A stretch of 64,000 bases of DNA from Helicobacter macacae MIT 99-5501 (lineage in GTDB: Bacteria; Campylobacterota; Campylobacteria; Campylobacterales; Helicobacteraceae): assembly GCF_000507845.1 (NCBI RefSeq), contig NZ_KI669455.1:319057-383056 (forward strand). The letters run 5' to 3'. Shown in pieces: positions 1-8,977 of this stretch; the stretch's first letter is position 1, and each line of letters begins with the position of its first letter. A program made the position numbers and the translations under genes. Below the pieces are notes generated by a model. The model made no database searches and was not told the DNA's origin. It was given only the letters and a program-made list of their open reading frames with translations.

Positions 1-1
1 G

Positions 2-313
2 GAGGTAAATAACGAGCTAGATGAGCTAAAAAACGCACTCTTTGTGCTAGAAAATCAAAGCAATGCTATGCGTGGCGCGAGGGTAGGGATTATCAGCTTT
101 CACTCACTTGAGGATAGGATAGTCAAAGAGACTTTTAGGCAGTGGGCTAGGCCGTGTGTGTGTGAAGCAAGCGTGATGAAATGCGTATGTGGTGGGGATA
201 ATGCTAAAGGAGAGATTCTGACCAAAAAGCCACTCATAGCCAGCGAAAAAGAAATAAACTCAAATCCCCGCTCACGCAGTGCCAAACTGCGAGCATTTGC
301 GTTTAGGCAATAA
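2..313 (+). CDS. rsmH: RsmH (MraW), 16S rRNA m4C1402 methyltransferase, C-terminal part
   Basis: This is the 3' end of a gene that begins before the window; the reading frame is open from base 2. RsmH is a cytoplasmic SAM-dependent enzyme that methylates N4 of C1402 in the 16S rRNA decoding centre. The visible part contains the family block [13 protein letters not shown], the segment [17 protein letters not shown] (here [17 protein letters not shown]), and the terminal [20 protein letters not shown], all typical of the RsmH C-terminus. A cysteine pair (CVCEAS...CVCGG) lies between them. Only about 103 residues are present because of the window edge, not because the gene is damaged. The gene ends in TAA and is followed by a 230-bp gap containing a hairpin shared with the convergent TonB receptor gene. 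Confidence 0.93.
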   Translation, partial: EVNNELDELKNALFVLENQSNAMRGARVGIISFHSLEDRIVKETFRQWARPCVCEASVMKCVCGGDNAKGEILTKKPLIASEKEINSNPRSRSAKLRAFAFRQ

Positions 314-484
314 ACATTTAAGTATTGCTAGTAATGAGATTTCCTAATTTAGCTAGAAAACCTTATAAAATAGCCCAAAATAATAATATTTAGATTTTGC
401 CTTTATCGCAAATAAGCTATCTCACATTTAAAAACATAATAAATTTGCATCGCTAATGACTAGCACAAAATCTTTTTACATAAG

Positions 485-512
485 GCTATGAGAATTTTAA
501 GATTCTCATAGC
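485..512. terminator. Hairpin between convergent rsmH and TonB receptor genes
   Basis: An 11-bp perfect stem (GCTATGAGAAT at 485-495 pairs with 502-512) with a 6-base loop lies 34 bp past the stop of the TonB receptor gene and about 170 bp past rsmH. The T-run is weak on both sides, so it is a plausible bidirectional terminator rather than a canonical one. Confidence 0.5.
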
Positions 513-545
513 AGATAGCATTAGATGAAAAGCGTGGGATTTACA

Positions 546-3386
546 CTAAAAATCATACTGCAAGGAAATATAATATCTCCTGCCCTCGCGGATATAGTTA
601 TAGTGGTTTGCCCAAGTCAATGTCATCCCAGCATTGCCACCCATATAGCTTTGATAATCCACAAAATTACGATTAAGCAAGTTATACACTGCAAAGGTTA
701 TGCGCAGATTCTCCGTAGGCTTGCCATACACGCCTAAATGCGTGAGATATATCGGCTTATAGTATTCGCCAAGTGTGGCTGCAGCGGTATTTGGCGTGTT
801 TGGATTGCCGCGATAGAGATGCGTTTTTACCTCCTGTCTTATGTATGCACCGAAGTATTTACTATCATAGTTTAGGCTCGCATTCACACTATGAAGCGGG
901 ACATTAGTAAGTCGTTGGTCTGTGCTCCCTGTCGCGCCAGCTGCGGTGCGAGAAATGTAGGTGTGATTAAATGTGTAAGCCCCATTTAGACTTATCTCGC
1001 CATACCCCACCTCAATAGGTCTAAGTCCTAGTGCCACTTCCGCACCATAGGATTTCGCCTCGCCCAAGTTTGCGTAATATGAGCAGGTGTAGTTCCCTGT
1101 CGCACCACAAATTTGCCCCGTAGTGCCTACCACCGTGCCTTGCGCAAATCCTCCAACGCTCGTGATTCTGTCTTTAAAATCTGTGTAAAATCCCGTAACG
1201 CTTAGATTAAAAAAGTCATTATCAGTGAGTAGAGAAAGCTCATAGGTTACGCTTGTTTGTGGAGTAAGGTTTGGATTCCCATAGGTTGGCTGTGCTCCAG
1301 AGGCAGAAAAGCTCACAATCCCATTTACAAGCTGATTAAGTGCGGGGGATTTATAGCCTGTGCTTACACCGCCCTTTAGCGTAAGCCAGCCATCAATAAT
1401 ATTATAAGCAATATAGGCGCGAGGAGAGAAATTGCTCCCAAAAATGGAGTTAAAATTCCCTCGCCCACCAAGTGTCAAAAACACGCGATTAAAGAGCGCG
1501 AACTCGCCTTCAGCATACACCGCACCGATATGTTGCTCTTTTAGAGAGCTTGCACCTTGCGCGACTACTGCTAGGAGATTATCATTAAATGTGTTATACC
1601 AATAGCGCGCACCTACACCCAGATTAAGCCCGACATTTCGCCCGAAGTTAAAAAACATTTTGCTTTTGTGCTCGGCAATCACATCTTGCGCACGCAAGTC
1701 CCTATCATCGCCCGCACTTACGCCATTAAAAGGACCTGTGGCAAGCGTGCCATTGGGGACACTTGTATTTTGTGGCACAGTGCGCCCGTCATTTTCTGTG
1801 AGATTATACTGCACGGTATTATCCATTTTATAGGATTCAAAAATCCCTCCCTCATTACGATAGTAATTCCCCTGATGAGAGAGAATCGCATTTGCCTGAT
1901 AAATGTTGTAGTTTGTATCATAGCCATTGTTTCTCCTTAGATTTTCCGCAGGATTACCCGGACGCCAGCCTTGCGACCAGTTTGAGAGCAGCAGTCCATC
2001 AGAGTTATCAAAAAGCTGTGCGCCATAGTTTAAATCCAAATACACGCTATCTCGAGGAGAACTCCCCACAGATTCTAGAGAGTTCCACTGCAAGCGTCCG
2101 CCGATATTATACATTTGACCGGGCGCAATCCCCACAAGCGTGCTAGCTTGCGCACTATTTGCGCTCAAATGCGGCAAAACAAGATTTTGCAAAGGCACGC
2201 CAAACCTCGCGTATTGAGAGCCTCTCAAAGTAAGCCCCCAATTTTTTGCGCTATTTAGCGGACCTGCAGTGTAGAAATTAAAGCCTTGTTGATGTCCAAA
2301 TCGCTTTTCCTCTTGCAAAGTGGTGTTTAGTTGCAAGCTCGCACCCCATTTATCAAAACTTTTCTTAGTGATGATATTTACCACACCACCCATAGCATCG
2401 CTTCCATAGAGCGTGCTAGCAGGACCGCGTATGACTTCGATTCGCTCAATAGCACTCATCGGCGGGATAAAGTAATTTACCGCGCTTCCAAAGCCATTGG
2501 GGAAAAGCGCGTCTCCGCCTGTGCTGGAGCGCTTGCCATCAATGAGGGTAAGCACATCGGTGCTACCGCGAATAGAGATATTATACCCGCTTGTCTTTGA
2601 GACACCGCTATCTATGGACACCCCGGGCACATACTGTATCGCCTCGCCCAAATCCCGCACAGGACGGCTCATCACTTCTTTTGGGCTTACTGTGCTGATA
2701 CTCGCTGGTGCTAGCGTGTAGTCTTGCTCAAACCCACCTGCGGTTACGACAACTTTTTGCAACTGCTTTGCTTCTAGGGTGTCGTATTGTTTGTCGTGCT
2801 TTATGAGTTTGTCATATCGCTTAGAGTTTTGGTGCTGTGAGCTTTGGTGTTGTGAGGATTTTTGTGAAGTGGTGCTTTGGCTAGAACCTACGCTAGAGCT
2901 AGAATCCGCATTAGAATTTGAATCTAAGCTAGAATCTTTATTAGATTCTGCACTAGATTCTTGGCTAGGGTTTGAGTTAGATTCTTTGCTAGATTCCAAA
3001 CTAGAATCTTTAGTAGAATTTGCTCCTACTTCATTTAGTGATAATCGCATTTTTGTTTCCCCTGCTTTTATGGAGGATTGTATTTTTCCCTTTTCTAGCG
3101 CGGAGGAATCCACTTTTATTCCCCCTCCCTGTGCGGAGGAATCTATCTTTGTCCCCCCTCCCTGTGCGGAGGGGGCTAGGGGGTGGGTAGAATTTAAAGC
3201 AGAATCTTTAGCAGTTTGTTGCGCGGGAGTTACTCTCTCTCTCTCTCTCTCGTTATCAGCTAGAGCGAGGGAAGTAGCTAGGCTAAGGCTTAGTGTGAAT
3301 GCAAATGCTTTGCTAGAGATTCTCTTTTCTCTAGACTTTCCTCTAGTCTTGCTAGGATTTTGGATTGGTAATGTTACTTCGTTCAT
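546..3386 (-). CDS. TonB-dependent outer membrane receptor (siderophore/heme/metal type)
   Basis: An outer membrane gated-channel receptor, predicted to take up an iron chelate or similar ligand using TonB energy; the substrate cannot be read from sequence. Residues about 20-43 form a signal peptide ending ALA-D. Residues 44-205 are an unusually long Ser/Asn/Gln-rich linker. The TonB-box/plug starts near residue 211 (KVVVTAGG), followed by plug hallmarks IRGSTDVLTLIDG, RIEVIRGPASTLYGSDAMGG and VVNIITKK. A long beta-barrel ends with the aromatic terminus YISLQYDF. At 946 residues it is long for the family because of the linker, which includes a palindromic-repeat insertion (THPLAPSAQGGG) and an ERERER stretch from a CT tract. 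The start is supported by AAGGAG 6-7 bases upstream. A Fur-box-like site about 120 bp upstream suggests iron control. Confidence 0.93.
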   Translation of the reverse strand: MNEVTLPIQNPSKTRGKSREKRISSKAFAFTLSLSLATSLALADNERERERVTPAQQTAKDSALNSTHPLAPSAQGGGTKIDSSAQGGGIKVDSSALEKGKIQSSIKAGETKMRLSLNEVGANSTKDSSLESSKESNSNPSQESSAESNKDSSLDSNSNADSSSSVGSSQSTTSQKSSQHQSSQHQNSKRYDKLIKHDKQYDTLEAKQLQKVVVTAGGFEQDYTLAPASISTVSPKEVMSRPVRDLGEAIQYVPGVSIDSGVSKTSGYNISIRGSTDVLTLIDGKRSSTGGDALFPNGFGSAVNYFIPPMSAIERIEVIRGPASTLYGSDAMGGVVNIITKKSFDKWGASLQLNTTLQEEKRFGHQQGFNFYTAGPLNSAKNWGLTLRGSQYARFGVPLQNLVLPHLSANSAQASTLVGIAPGQMYNIGGRLQWNSLESVGSSPRDSVYLDLNYGAQLFDNSDGLLLSNWSQGWRPGNPAENLRRNNGYDTNYNIYQANAILSHQGNYYRNEGGIFESYKMDNTVQYNLTENDGRTVPQNTSVPNGTLATGPFNGVSAGDDRDLRAQDVIAEHKSKMFFNFGRNVGLNLGVGARYWYNTFNDNLLAVVAQGASSLKEQHIGAVYAEGEFALFNRVFLTLGGRGNFNSIFGSNFSPRAYIAYNIIDGWLTLKGGVSTGYKSPALNQLVNGIVSFSASGAQPTYGNPNLTPQTSVTYELSLLTDNDFFNLSVTGFYTDFKDRITSVGGFAQGTVVGTTGQICGATGNYTCSYYANLGEAKSYGAEVALGLRPIEVGYGEISLNGAYTFNHTYISRTAAGATGSTDQRLTNVPLHSVNASLNYDSKYFGAYIRQEVKTHLYRGNPNTPNTAAATLGEYYKPIYLTHLGVYGKPTENLRITFAVYNLLNRNFVDYQSYMGGNAGMTLTWANHYNYIREGRRYYISLQYDF
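3121..3189 (-). repeat. Palindromic element (family A), coding copy in the TonB receptor
   Basis: Two units built on CCCCCTCCCTGTGCGGAGG. The second continues into GCTAGGGGGTGGGTA, the tail seen in the intergenic copies at 59.6-60.9 kb. It is translated on the minus strand as THPLAPSAQGGG followed by SSAQGGG, in the receptor linker (residues about 66-90). Confidence 0.85.
3233..3251. repeat. (CT)9 dinucleotide tract inside the TonB receptor gene
   Basis: Nine CT units plus a C, read on the coding strand as alternating Glu/Arg codons (ERERER), just after the signal peptide (residues about 46-51). A change of one unit shifts the frame before the plug domain, so this is a candidate phase-variation switch. 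Confidence 0.85.
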
Positions 3387-4026
3387 AAATGCTCCTTATC
3401 TTAAATAAATTTTTTAAGTTTTATTTGCTAGTGCTAGATAAAACTCGCGCATTATAATCATTTAAAATAAAACTGCGCTTAATTCTCACTACACTCCCAA
3501 AATGAATATCATAATGAGAGAGATTCGCTTTTATGGGAATGCGTAGGTGTGATTTTGCAAAAAGTTAGATTTTGGTAAGTATTTTTTAGAAAAGATTTTG
3601 TGCTATTTTTGCTAGTCAAAAGATAGAAATATCGCCCTTAGATTCCCCAAATTTGCGGAACATATCGATAATTTTTACTTTGGTAAATGAAATTTGTGAA
3701 GTGGGAGTGAAAAATTTTGGGAAAATTGTAAAAATTTGAAAAATTTAGTGAAAACAATATTTTTTCGCAAAAAGATTATGGATTTCTTTTGGCAAGATTT
3801 TATAAATTAAATCGATTTAAGACAACCGAAAAAATCCACAATTTGAGATTACTGAAGTTTTTAAGAAACCAAAGTATCTTAAGCATAATGCAAAATCTAG
3901 TGGAATTATTTTGGCTTTTTTAAGTTCCAAAAAAAACCCCAACAAAAAGCCTTAAATATGCCAAGCAAAGCAAAATCTAAATATGCCAAAAAAATACACT
4001 AGATTTTTATAAAAAACTACCAAAGA
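3387..4026. other. 640-bp gene-free region between purB end and TonB receptor start
   Basis: Very AT-rich with no credible ORF. It holds the receptor promoter region (Fur-like site at 3501-3518) and, nearer purB, two direct copies of AAATATGCCAA about 20 bp apart (3955-3990). An imperfect GGCTTTTT/AAAAAGCC inverted pair at about 3913-3951 could end purB transcription. Nothing else recognised. Confidence 0.6.
3501..3518 (-). promoter_or_regulatory. Fur-box-like operator upstream of the TonB receptor
   Basis: Read on the minus strand, ATTATGATATTCATTTT matches 14 of 17 positions of the classical Fur box core ATAATGATAATCATTAT. It lies about 115-130 bp upstream of the receptor start, in the receptor's only upstream region. 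The match is from eye comparison; Helicobacter Fur sites are looser than the E. coli consensus. Confidence 0.45.
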
Positions 4027-5358
4027 CTACTCCCCAAATACACGCTTAAAGATAGAATCTACACTTTTTGTGTAGTAGCCAAAATCAAAGCACTCTTTGA
4101 TTGCCTCCTGCCCTATCGCACTGACAAGCTCGGAATCTGAAAGTAAATATTGCAAATATAGCGATTCCCCACGCTCATTGAGCGCGCTTCTTCCCTCTTG
4201 CAAATCTTGCCATACTTTCATCGCGTTTCTTTGCACGATTTTGTAAGCATTTTCACGCGAGATTCCCTTTTTGGGTAGCTCTAGTAGCACACGCTGTGAG
4301 AAAACAAGCCCACCTGTGAGATTTAGATTTTTTAGCATATTTTTGGGGTAGATGAGAAGTTTATCAAGTAGGCTACTAAGCCGAGCGAGCATAAAATCTG
4401 TGGTGATGAAGCTATCTGGCAGGATAAATCGCTCCACGCTAGAGTGGCTTATATCGCGCTCGTGCCACAGCGCGACATTCTCCATAGCAGGCAGGGCAAA
4501 CCCCCTAATCACGCGACAAAGCCCCGTGATATTCTCGCTTAGCACGGGATTGCGCTTGTGAGGCATAGCACTACTGCCCTTTTGCCCCTCCTCGAAAAAC
4601 TCCTCCGCTTCATACACTTCCGTGCGCTGCAAATGCCGAATCTCCACAGCGACTTTCTCACAACTGCTTGCTAGCAGGGCTAAATCCGTGATTACTCGTG
4701 CGTATCTATCGCGCTGGATTACTTGATTGCTCACAGGGGCGGGCTTTAGCCCTAGCTCTGCACACACGAGCTCTTCGAGTTCTATCGGCGTGTGGGCGAG
4801 ATTTCCCATAGCACCGCTTAGCTGCCCCACGCTGATAGTCTCAAGGCTAGATTCTAAGGAATGCAAATGTCGCCCCATCTCATCATACCACACCGCGCAC
4901 ACAAGCCCAAATGTGATAGGCTCGCCGTGAATGCCGTGGCTTCGCCCCACCATAAGCGTGTCTTTGTGCTGATAGGCTTTTTTCTTTATCACTTCGCGTA
5001 AATCGCGCACACCCTGCATAATGAGCTTTAGAGAATCCCTCATCTGCAGTGCCACAGCTGTGTCGATACAATCACTGCTAGTAATGCCATAGTGAAACCA
5101 CCGCGACTCCTCGCCCAAAGACTCCGCTACACTCGTAGTAAAGGCGATTAAATCGTGCTTGGTAACCGCCTCAATCTCATCAATACGCGCTATGTCAAAC
5201 TTCGCGTTCGCACAGATTTTCTCACAATCGCTATCAGGGATAAGCCCTAGCTTGTTCCACCCGCGCACGAGGGCTTTTTCTACCTCTAGCCACGCGCCAT
5301 ACTTCGCCTCTGTGCTCCATAGTGCTTTCATCTGCTCTCTTGCATATCGCTCTACCAT
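4027..5358 (-). CDS. purB: Adenylosuccinate lyase
   Basis: Cytoplasmic homotetrameric enzyme of purine synthesis. It removes fumarate from SAICAR and from adenylosuccinate. Family signature GSSAMPHKRNP at residues 261-271 and catalytic His in GRSHGIHGEP at about 139-147 are intact, and the N-terminal MVERYAREQMKALWS is typical of the short bacterial PurB class. Length 443 residues is normal. The start has AAAGGAG upstream. The gene is followed by 640 bp without genes and preceded by a restriction-modification island, which looks inserted beside this housekeeping gene. Confidence 0.96.
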   Translation of the reverse strand: MVERYAREQMKALWSTEAKYGAWLEVEKALVRGWNKLGLIPDSDCEKICANAKFDIARIDEIEAVTKHDLIAFTTSVAESLGEESRWFHYGITSSDCIDTAVALQMRDSLKLIMQGVRDLREVIKKKAYQHKDTLMVGRSHGIHGEPITFGLVCAVWYDEMGRHLHSLESSLETISVGQLSGAMGNLAHTPIELEELVCAELGLKPAPVSNQVIQRDRYARVITDLALLASSCEKVAVEIRHLQRTEVYEAEEFFEEGQKGSSAMPHKRNPVLSENITGLCRVIRGFALPAMENVALWHERDISHSSVERFILPDSFITTDFMLARLSSLLDKLLIYPKNMLKNLNLTGGLVFSQRVLLELPKKGISRENAYKIVQRNAMKVWQDLQEGRSALNERGESLYLQYLLSDSELVSAIGQEAIKECFDFGYYTKSVDSIFKRVFGE

Positions 5359-5484
5359 TCATCGCTCCTTTTGTGGTTTGTTGTTTTTGTTTTTTTAAGC
5401 TGTGTTGTATTTTGTCGCATTGATGTGATTTTGGCAAGGATTTATATTGTTGTTTGGCATACTTTTCACACAAGAATTATTTGC

Positions 5485-6078
5485 CTACTTTTTCCACACA
5501 ATATGCCCATTGATATTGTGCTTTTCATACACTTCAAGCACTTCTTTTAGAAAGGCAACTAGCCCTTTATCATCATTTTCCTTTGCCGTTTCAAGCATTT
5601 GTATAAACATTTTCTTGCCCGTTTCGGTTTGCTTTAAATTTTTCTTTAAAAAATTATGCCTAGCACACAGCGTTTGCTCATTTTGCAAAGTCGCTTTACC
5701 GCCCAAATCTTTTGGCTTTATGTGGTCTATATGTAGCTCCACGCCCTCTTTTTTACCAAGCCCACAAATCACGCATTTGTAATTATCCCTCTCTAAAATC
5801 TGCTTTTTCAAAGCGGAGCTAAAATCCTCCAAATCCTCCCTTAAATGCACCATTTCAGGCTCATAGCGATACACACCTTTGGCGATTTTTTGCAAATACC
5901 CTTTTTGGTGCAAACTCCTTATGCCTCTATCAGGGTCGCGAAACACCTTACCCGTTCGTTTTTGCCACTCATTTGTTACCCAATCCACAACTTCAGGGTG
6001 CGAAATGTCGCGCTTAGGATTTGCCTTAAAAAATTCCATTATCAAATCAAGCTGTGAAATGTGCTTTTTATCACTCAT
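5485..6078 (-). CDS. HNH restriction endonuclease (putative type II)
   Basis: Predicted to cut DNA at the site protected by the methyltransferase encoded immediately upstream. Residues 1-75 look like a winged-helix DNA-binding region. The HNH core follows: CVIC at 102-105, HIDH at 116-119, Asn133 and CARHN at 138-142, giving a zinc-binding beta-beta-alpha-metal nuclease. Length 197 residues fits small HNH restriction enzymes. Its ATG shares one base with the stop of the methyltransferase gene (TAATG), so the two are translationally coupled. This is a good restriction-modification pair, but the recognition sequence cannot be deduced by eye. A non-restriction HNH protein is less likely in this context. 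Confidence 0.82.
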   Translation of the reverse strand: MSDKKHISQLDLIMEFFKANPKRDISHPEVVDWVTNEWQKRTGKVFRDPDRGIRSLHQKGYLQKIAKGVYRYEPEMVHLREDLEDFSSALKKQILERDNYKCVICGLGKKEGVELHIDHIKPKDLGGKATLQNEQTLCARHNFLKKNLKQTETGKKMFIQMLETAKENDDKGLVAFLKEVLEVYEKHNINGHIVWKK

Positions 6079-6962
6079 TAAAACAATCCTTTTTCTTTTT
6101 GAATCGTTTGCAAAAAGCGATTTTTGGCAAGTTCGCAGTAGCTTTTGTCTATCTCGATTCCTACAAATGCGCGTTTGTTGAGGTAGCTTTCTATCATAGT
6201 TGTGCCAGAGCCACTAAATGGGTCGCAAATGACATCACCTACAAAAGAAAAAAGCTTTATACACCGCTTTGGTAGTTCGCGTGGGAAAGGCGCGGGGTGT
6301 CCTACGCGTTTTTTGGATTCGCCATTAAAACTCCAAAGTCCATTTGTCCAAGCCATAAACTCATCTTTGTTTATATCGCTTATGCCTTTTTGGGATTTTT
6401 TCCACTCGCCTTTATAAAGCACGAGGATTAGCTCCACAGGCGCGATGACATAAGGTGCAGACGCGCTAAGCCAACTCCCCCAAGCCGTGCGGCGCGAGAT
6501 ATTGCCCTCATTCCACACGATTGTGCTGTGGTATTTCCACCCGATTTTTTTGGCAAGATTTGTCAAATCCGCGCCCACGCTTTGCTGTCCGCCTTTGTTT
6601 TTATCAAGCGGGATATTAAGGCAAAATCTACCACCATCTTTTGCCCAAAGATAACAATTTTTAAGCCATTTTTCACAAAAAGCCAAATAAACCTCATACT
6701 CGCCCCTATCGTCATTTGAGTTATATTCTATACCGACATTATAGGGTGGGGAAGTGATAATTAAATCAAGGCTTTGCGGAACTAAAAGTGAGCGTCTAAG
6801 CACAGAACTCTCATACAGAGCGATATTTTTGTGGTTAAAAAATGGCGTTAGTTTCTGTGGCTTTGTTTTTTTTAAATTCGTTGATTTTATTTTTTTTGCA
6901 ACCACTACCGAATCTGTGCTAGATTCGATAACATTGCTATTTGTGTGTGAAACCAAAGTCAT
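6078..6962 (-). CDS. DNA methyltransferase, beta-class amino-MTase (N4-C or N6-A)
   Basis: Modification enzyme of the first restriction-modification pair. The catalytic motif IV TSPPYNVG is at residues 70-77 and the SAM-binding motif I DPFSGSGTT at 247-255. Motif IV before motif I is the beta-class permuted order. TSPPY occurs in both N4-cytosine and N6-adenine enzymes, so the base is uncertain. The region between (NEGNISRRTAWGSW, SASAPYVIAPVE) probably carries target recognition. The N-terminus (about 40 residues) is Ser/Lys/Thr-rich and nonconserved-looking. The gene overlaps the downstream HNH nuclease by one base. The start is supported by AAAGGG. Confidence 0.9.
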   Translation of the reverse strand: MTLVSHTNSNVIESSTDSVVVAKKIKSTNLKKTKPQKLTPFFNHKNIALYESSVLRRSLLVPQSLDLIITSPPYNVGIEYNSNDDRGEYEVYLAFCEKWLKNCYLWAKDGGRFCLNIPLDKNKGGQQSVGADLTNLAKKIGWKYHSTIVWNEGNISRRTAWGSWLSASAPYVIAPVELILVLYKGEWKKSQKGISDINKDEFMAWTNGLWSFNGESKKRVGHPAPFPRELPKRCIKLFSFVGDVICDPFSGSGTTMIESYLNKRAFVGIEIDKSYCELAKNRFLQTIQKEKGLF

Positions 6963-7068
6963 TTACGCCCTTTTAGATATTTTGCGTAATTATACTAGAT
7001 TTCCCTATATTTGTTTTTGTCAAATGACTAAATCCCTTTTGTCGCCACTTTAGCAAAATCTATTTATT

Positions 7069-8355
7069 CTAAGCATTTAGCGCGATTTTTTGTGTGGCAT
7101 TTGTGTGCTTTGATTTTGTATTTAGTCTATGTTGCCCTTGCTTATAAACCTCCCTAAATTCACTGCCAAGCAGGCAATTCTCCAAACTGCGCTGTGAAAA
7201 TAAAAACCGCCCATCGCAGACAAATCCTAGCTCCTCCCAATCCACATTATTTAGCATTTCACACAGCTTTTGCAAATCTGCCAAATCCACCTTAAAGCGC
7301 GGGAAAACCGCTAGCACAGAGCCATCATAAGCCTTGCAATGGTGCAAGAAAAAGGGCTTTTTATTGCGCGTTTTAGCATTTACATAGATTCGCGCTTCAT
7401 CGCTTTTGTGGTAGTCGCGCCCCCATTCCCACCAATTATTTTCATCAAATTTTTTGATTTTGCGCTTCAAAAGCTGCGGTTTAAAGCCTTGCAAATACGC
7501 GCTATCTTTGCCAAATTCGCCATAAATCATCTTTTTTGTTTTGCCACTTTTTGCGCTGTGGGAGCACACAAACTCCACATTGCCAAACTCATCATTTGCA
7601 TAGATTTTATCCGCACCACTCACCGCGCCCACCTTGACAAAAAATAGCGCGTTAAATGGAATTGTGTAGCGATTTTTAGTTAGCATTAGCTGTCCATTGA
7701 CACAGCTAAAATTACGCGCTAGATTTACTTTGCGCGAAAAGTCGCCCTTCTCAAACCGCCAAATCACACAATTTGGCTGTGCTTTATCAAAAATCCTTTT
7801 GTCCCCCAGCTCAACAAAGTCCGTGATACTGCCTTGTGCGAAAAGAAACTCATTTAGTTTCACACTCGCCGTGCTTTTTAAGAAATCGCGTGGCGTGATG
7901 AAAATAAGCTCACCGTGCTCTTTTAGGTGCAACACGCATTTGTAAATAAAAAAGAGATAGAGATTGGTTCGCATATCAAATATCGCGCTAAATGGCTTTA
8001 GCAGGGCTTTTGTCGAATCAAGTATGTCTTGGTAGCGCACATAAGGCGGATTGCCGATAATGGTGTCAAATTTCTCACTCACGGGGTAGCTAAAAAAGTC
8101 TATGTTTAAGAGTTTATTTTGCGTTTTAAAATCTAGATTCGCGACTTGCTTAAGCGCGTTTGTGTCAATCTCTATGCCGACTTTGTTGCTTGGCAGATTT
8201 TGCCAAAACGCCCCATTGCCACAGCTTGGCTCTAAAAATCGCGGATTTTGCTCGCGCTTCACGCTTCGCACAAGACTAAGCATATCGCTAACGATATGTT
8301 GCGGGGTAAAAACCTGCCCTAAATGCGTAATGTCAAGCTCTAAATCACGATTCAC
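7069..8355 (-). CDS. DNA N6-adenine methyltransferase, gamma class (Eco57I/TaqI-like)
   Basis: Modification enzyme of the second restriction-modification pair. Motif X/I region GQVFTP...FLEPSCGNGAFW (about residues 14-51) binds SAM, and motif IV GNPPYVRY (about 101-108) is the N6-adenine catalytic site. The motif order I then IV is typical of the gamma class, and the C-terminal half is a likely target-recognition domain. I chose the GTG at 8355 (MNRDLELDITHLGQ) because AAAAGG lies just upstream; a longer form from GTG at 8391 would add 12 residues. With this start the gene overlaps the upstream nuclease gene by 11 bp, indicating one operon. Confidence 0.88.
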   Translation of the reverse strand: MNRDLELDITHLGQVFTPQHIVSDMLSLVRSVKREQNPRFLEPSCGNGAFWQNLPSNKVGIEIDTNALKQVANLDFKTQNKLLNIDFFSYPVSEKFDTIIGNPPYVRYQDILDSTKALLKPFSAIFDMRTNLYLFFIYKCVLHLKEHGELIFITPRDFLKSTASVKLNEFLFAQGSITDFVELGDKRIFDKAQPNCVIWRFEKGDFSRKVNLARNFSCVNGQLMLTKNRYTIPFNALFFVKVGAVSGADKIYANDEFGNVEFVCSHSAKSGKTKKMIYGEFGKDSAYLQGFKPQLLKRKIKKFDENNWWEWGRDYHKSDEARIYVNAKTRNKKPFFLHHCKAYDGSVLAVFPRFKVDLADLQKLCEMLNNVDWEELGFVCDGRFLFSQRSLENCLLGSEFREVYKQGQHRLNTKSKHTNATQKIALNA

Positions 8356-8965
8356 AAAAATACCTTTTGTATGATAGATATGCGTCTGCACGGAGTTTTA
8401 GCGACTTTTCAAATGTGCCTAGCAAAAAGTCCTTTGCCTCATTAAAATCGCGCTGTATTATCTCACGATTCGCCTCCCATTTTGCCTGAAATGGCAAATT
8501 ATTGCCATTTGGGATAATGTGCCTTAGGCTCTTTAGTGAGGTGGCAAAAATATCACGCGAATCCTCTTTATTTACAATGAGAAAGTAATAATCTTTGGAA
8601 TTTTCTTGCAGATTTTCGCGTAATGTGCGAAAGTAAGTCTCCCAATCCACACCATTGCTAAAAGGCGGAATCTGCCCCGTAAGCGCGTAGTAGATTCCAA
8701 GTTTGCAGTTGAGATTATCCGTTGTTTGCGTGGTGCTTACCTTGATATTGACAGGATAAAACGCACCCTCCACCTCAAAACTAAAATCCACCCAATCGCG
8801 CATATTAGGGCGATTTATCGCAAAGTTTGCTTCTAGCAGATTAAAAATCTCATCTTCGTTAAATGCAGAATTTATGCGCCCATCTCGGCTACTTCTGCTT
8901 AAATGTAGATTTTGTCTTTGCAAAAACGCAACCATTTCACAAAGTAATTTTGGCAACTCTTGCAT
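8345..8965 (-). CDS. Putative type II restriction endonuclease, partner of the gamma MTase
   Basis: A 206-residue protein encoded directly upstream of, and overlapping, the N6-adenine methyltransferase gene. Size and position are those of a type II restriction enzyme. Around residues 55-80 the pattern RDWVDFSFEVEG...PVNIKVSTT could be a PD-(D/E)XK-type active site (Asp60, Lys75), but this is a tentative reading. I do not recognise a named family and the recognition site is unknown. The start has AAGGGC upstream. Gene order is endonuclease then methyltransferase, the reverse of the neighbouring pair, so the two systems were probably acquired separately. Confidence 0.65.
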   Translation of the reverse strand: MQELPKLLCEMVAFLQRQNLHLSRSSRDGRINSAFNEDEIFNLLEANFAINRPNMRDWVDFSFEVEGAFYPVNIKVSTTQTTDNLNCKLGIYYALTGQIPPFSNGVDWETYFRTLRENLQENSKDYYFLIVNKEDSRDIFATSLKSLRHIIPNGNNLPFQAKWEANREIIQRDFNEAKDFLLGTFEKSLKLRADAYLSYKRYFCES

Positions 8966-8977
8966 ATAGCCCTTGAG

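Noticed and set aside
2779..3408. 209-residue ORF opposite the TonB receptor N-terminus
   Set aside because: A mirror of the low-complexity Ser-rich linker read on the other strand (Leu/Glu/Ser-rich), with no ribosome binding site.
5485..8965. Integrative element carrying the restriction-modification block
   Set aside because: No integrase, direct repeats or tRNA gene next to it; only the composition of the block suggests acquisition.
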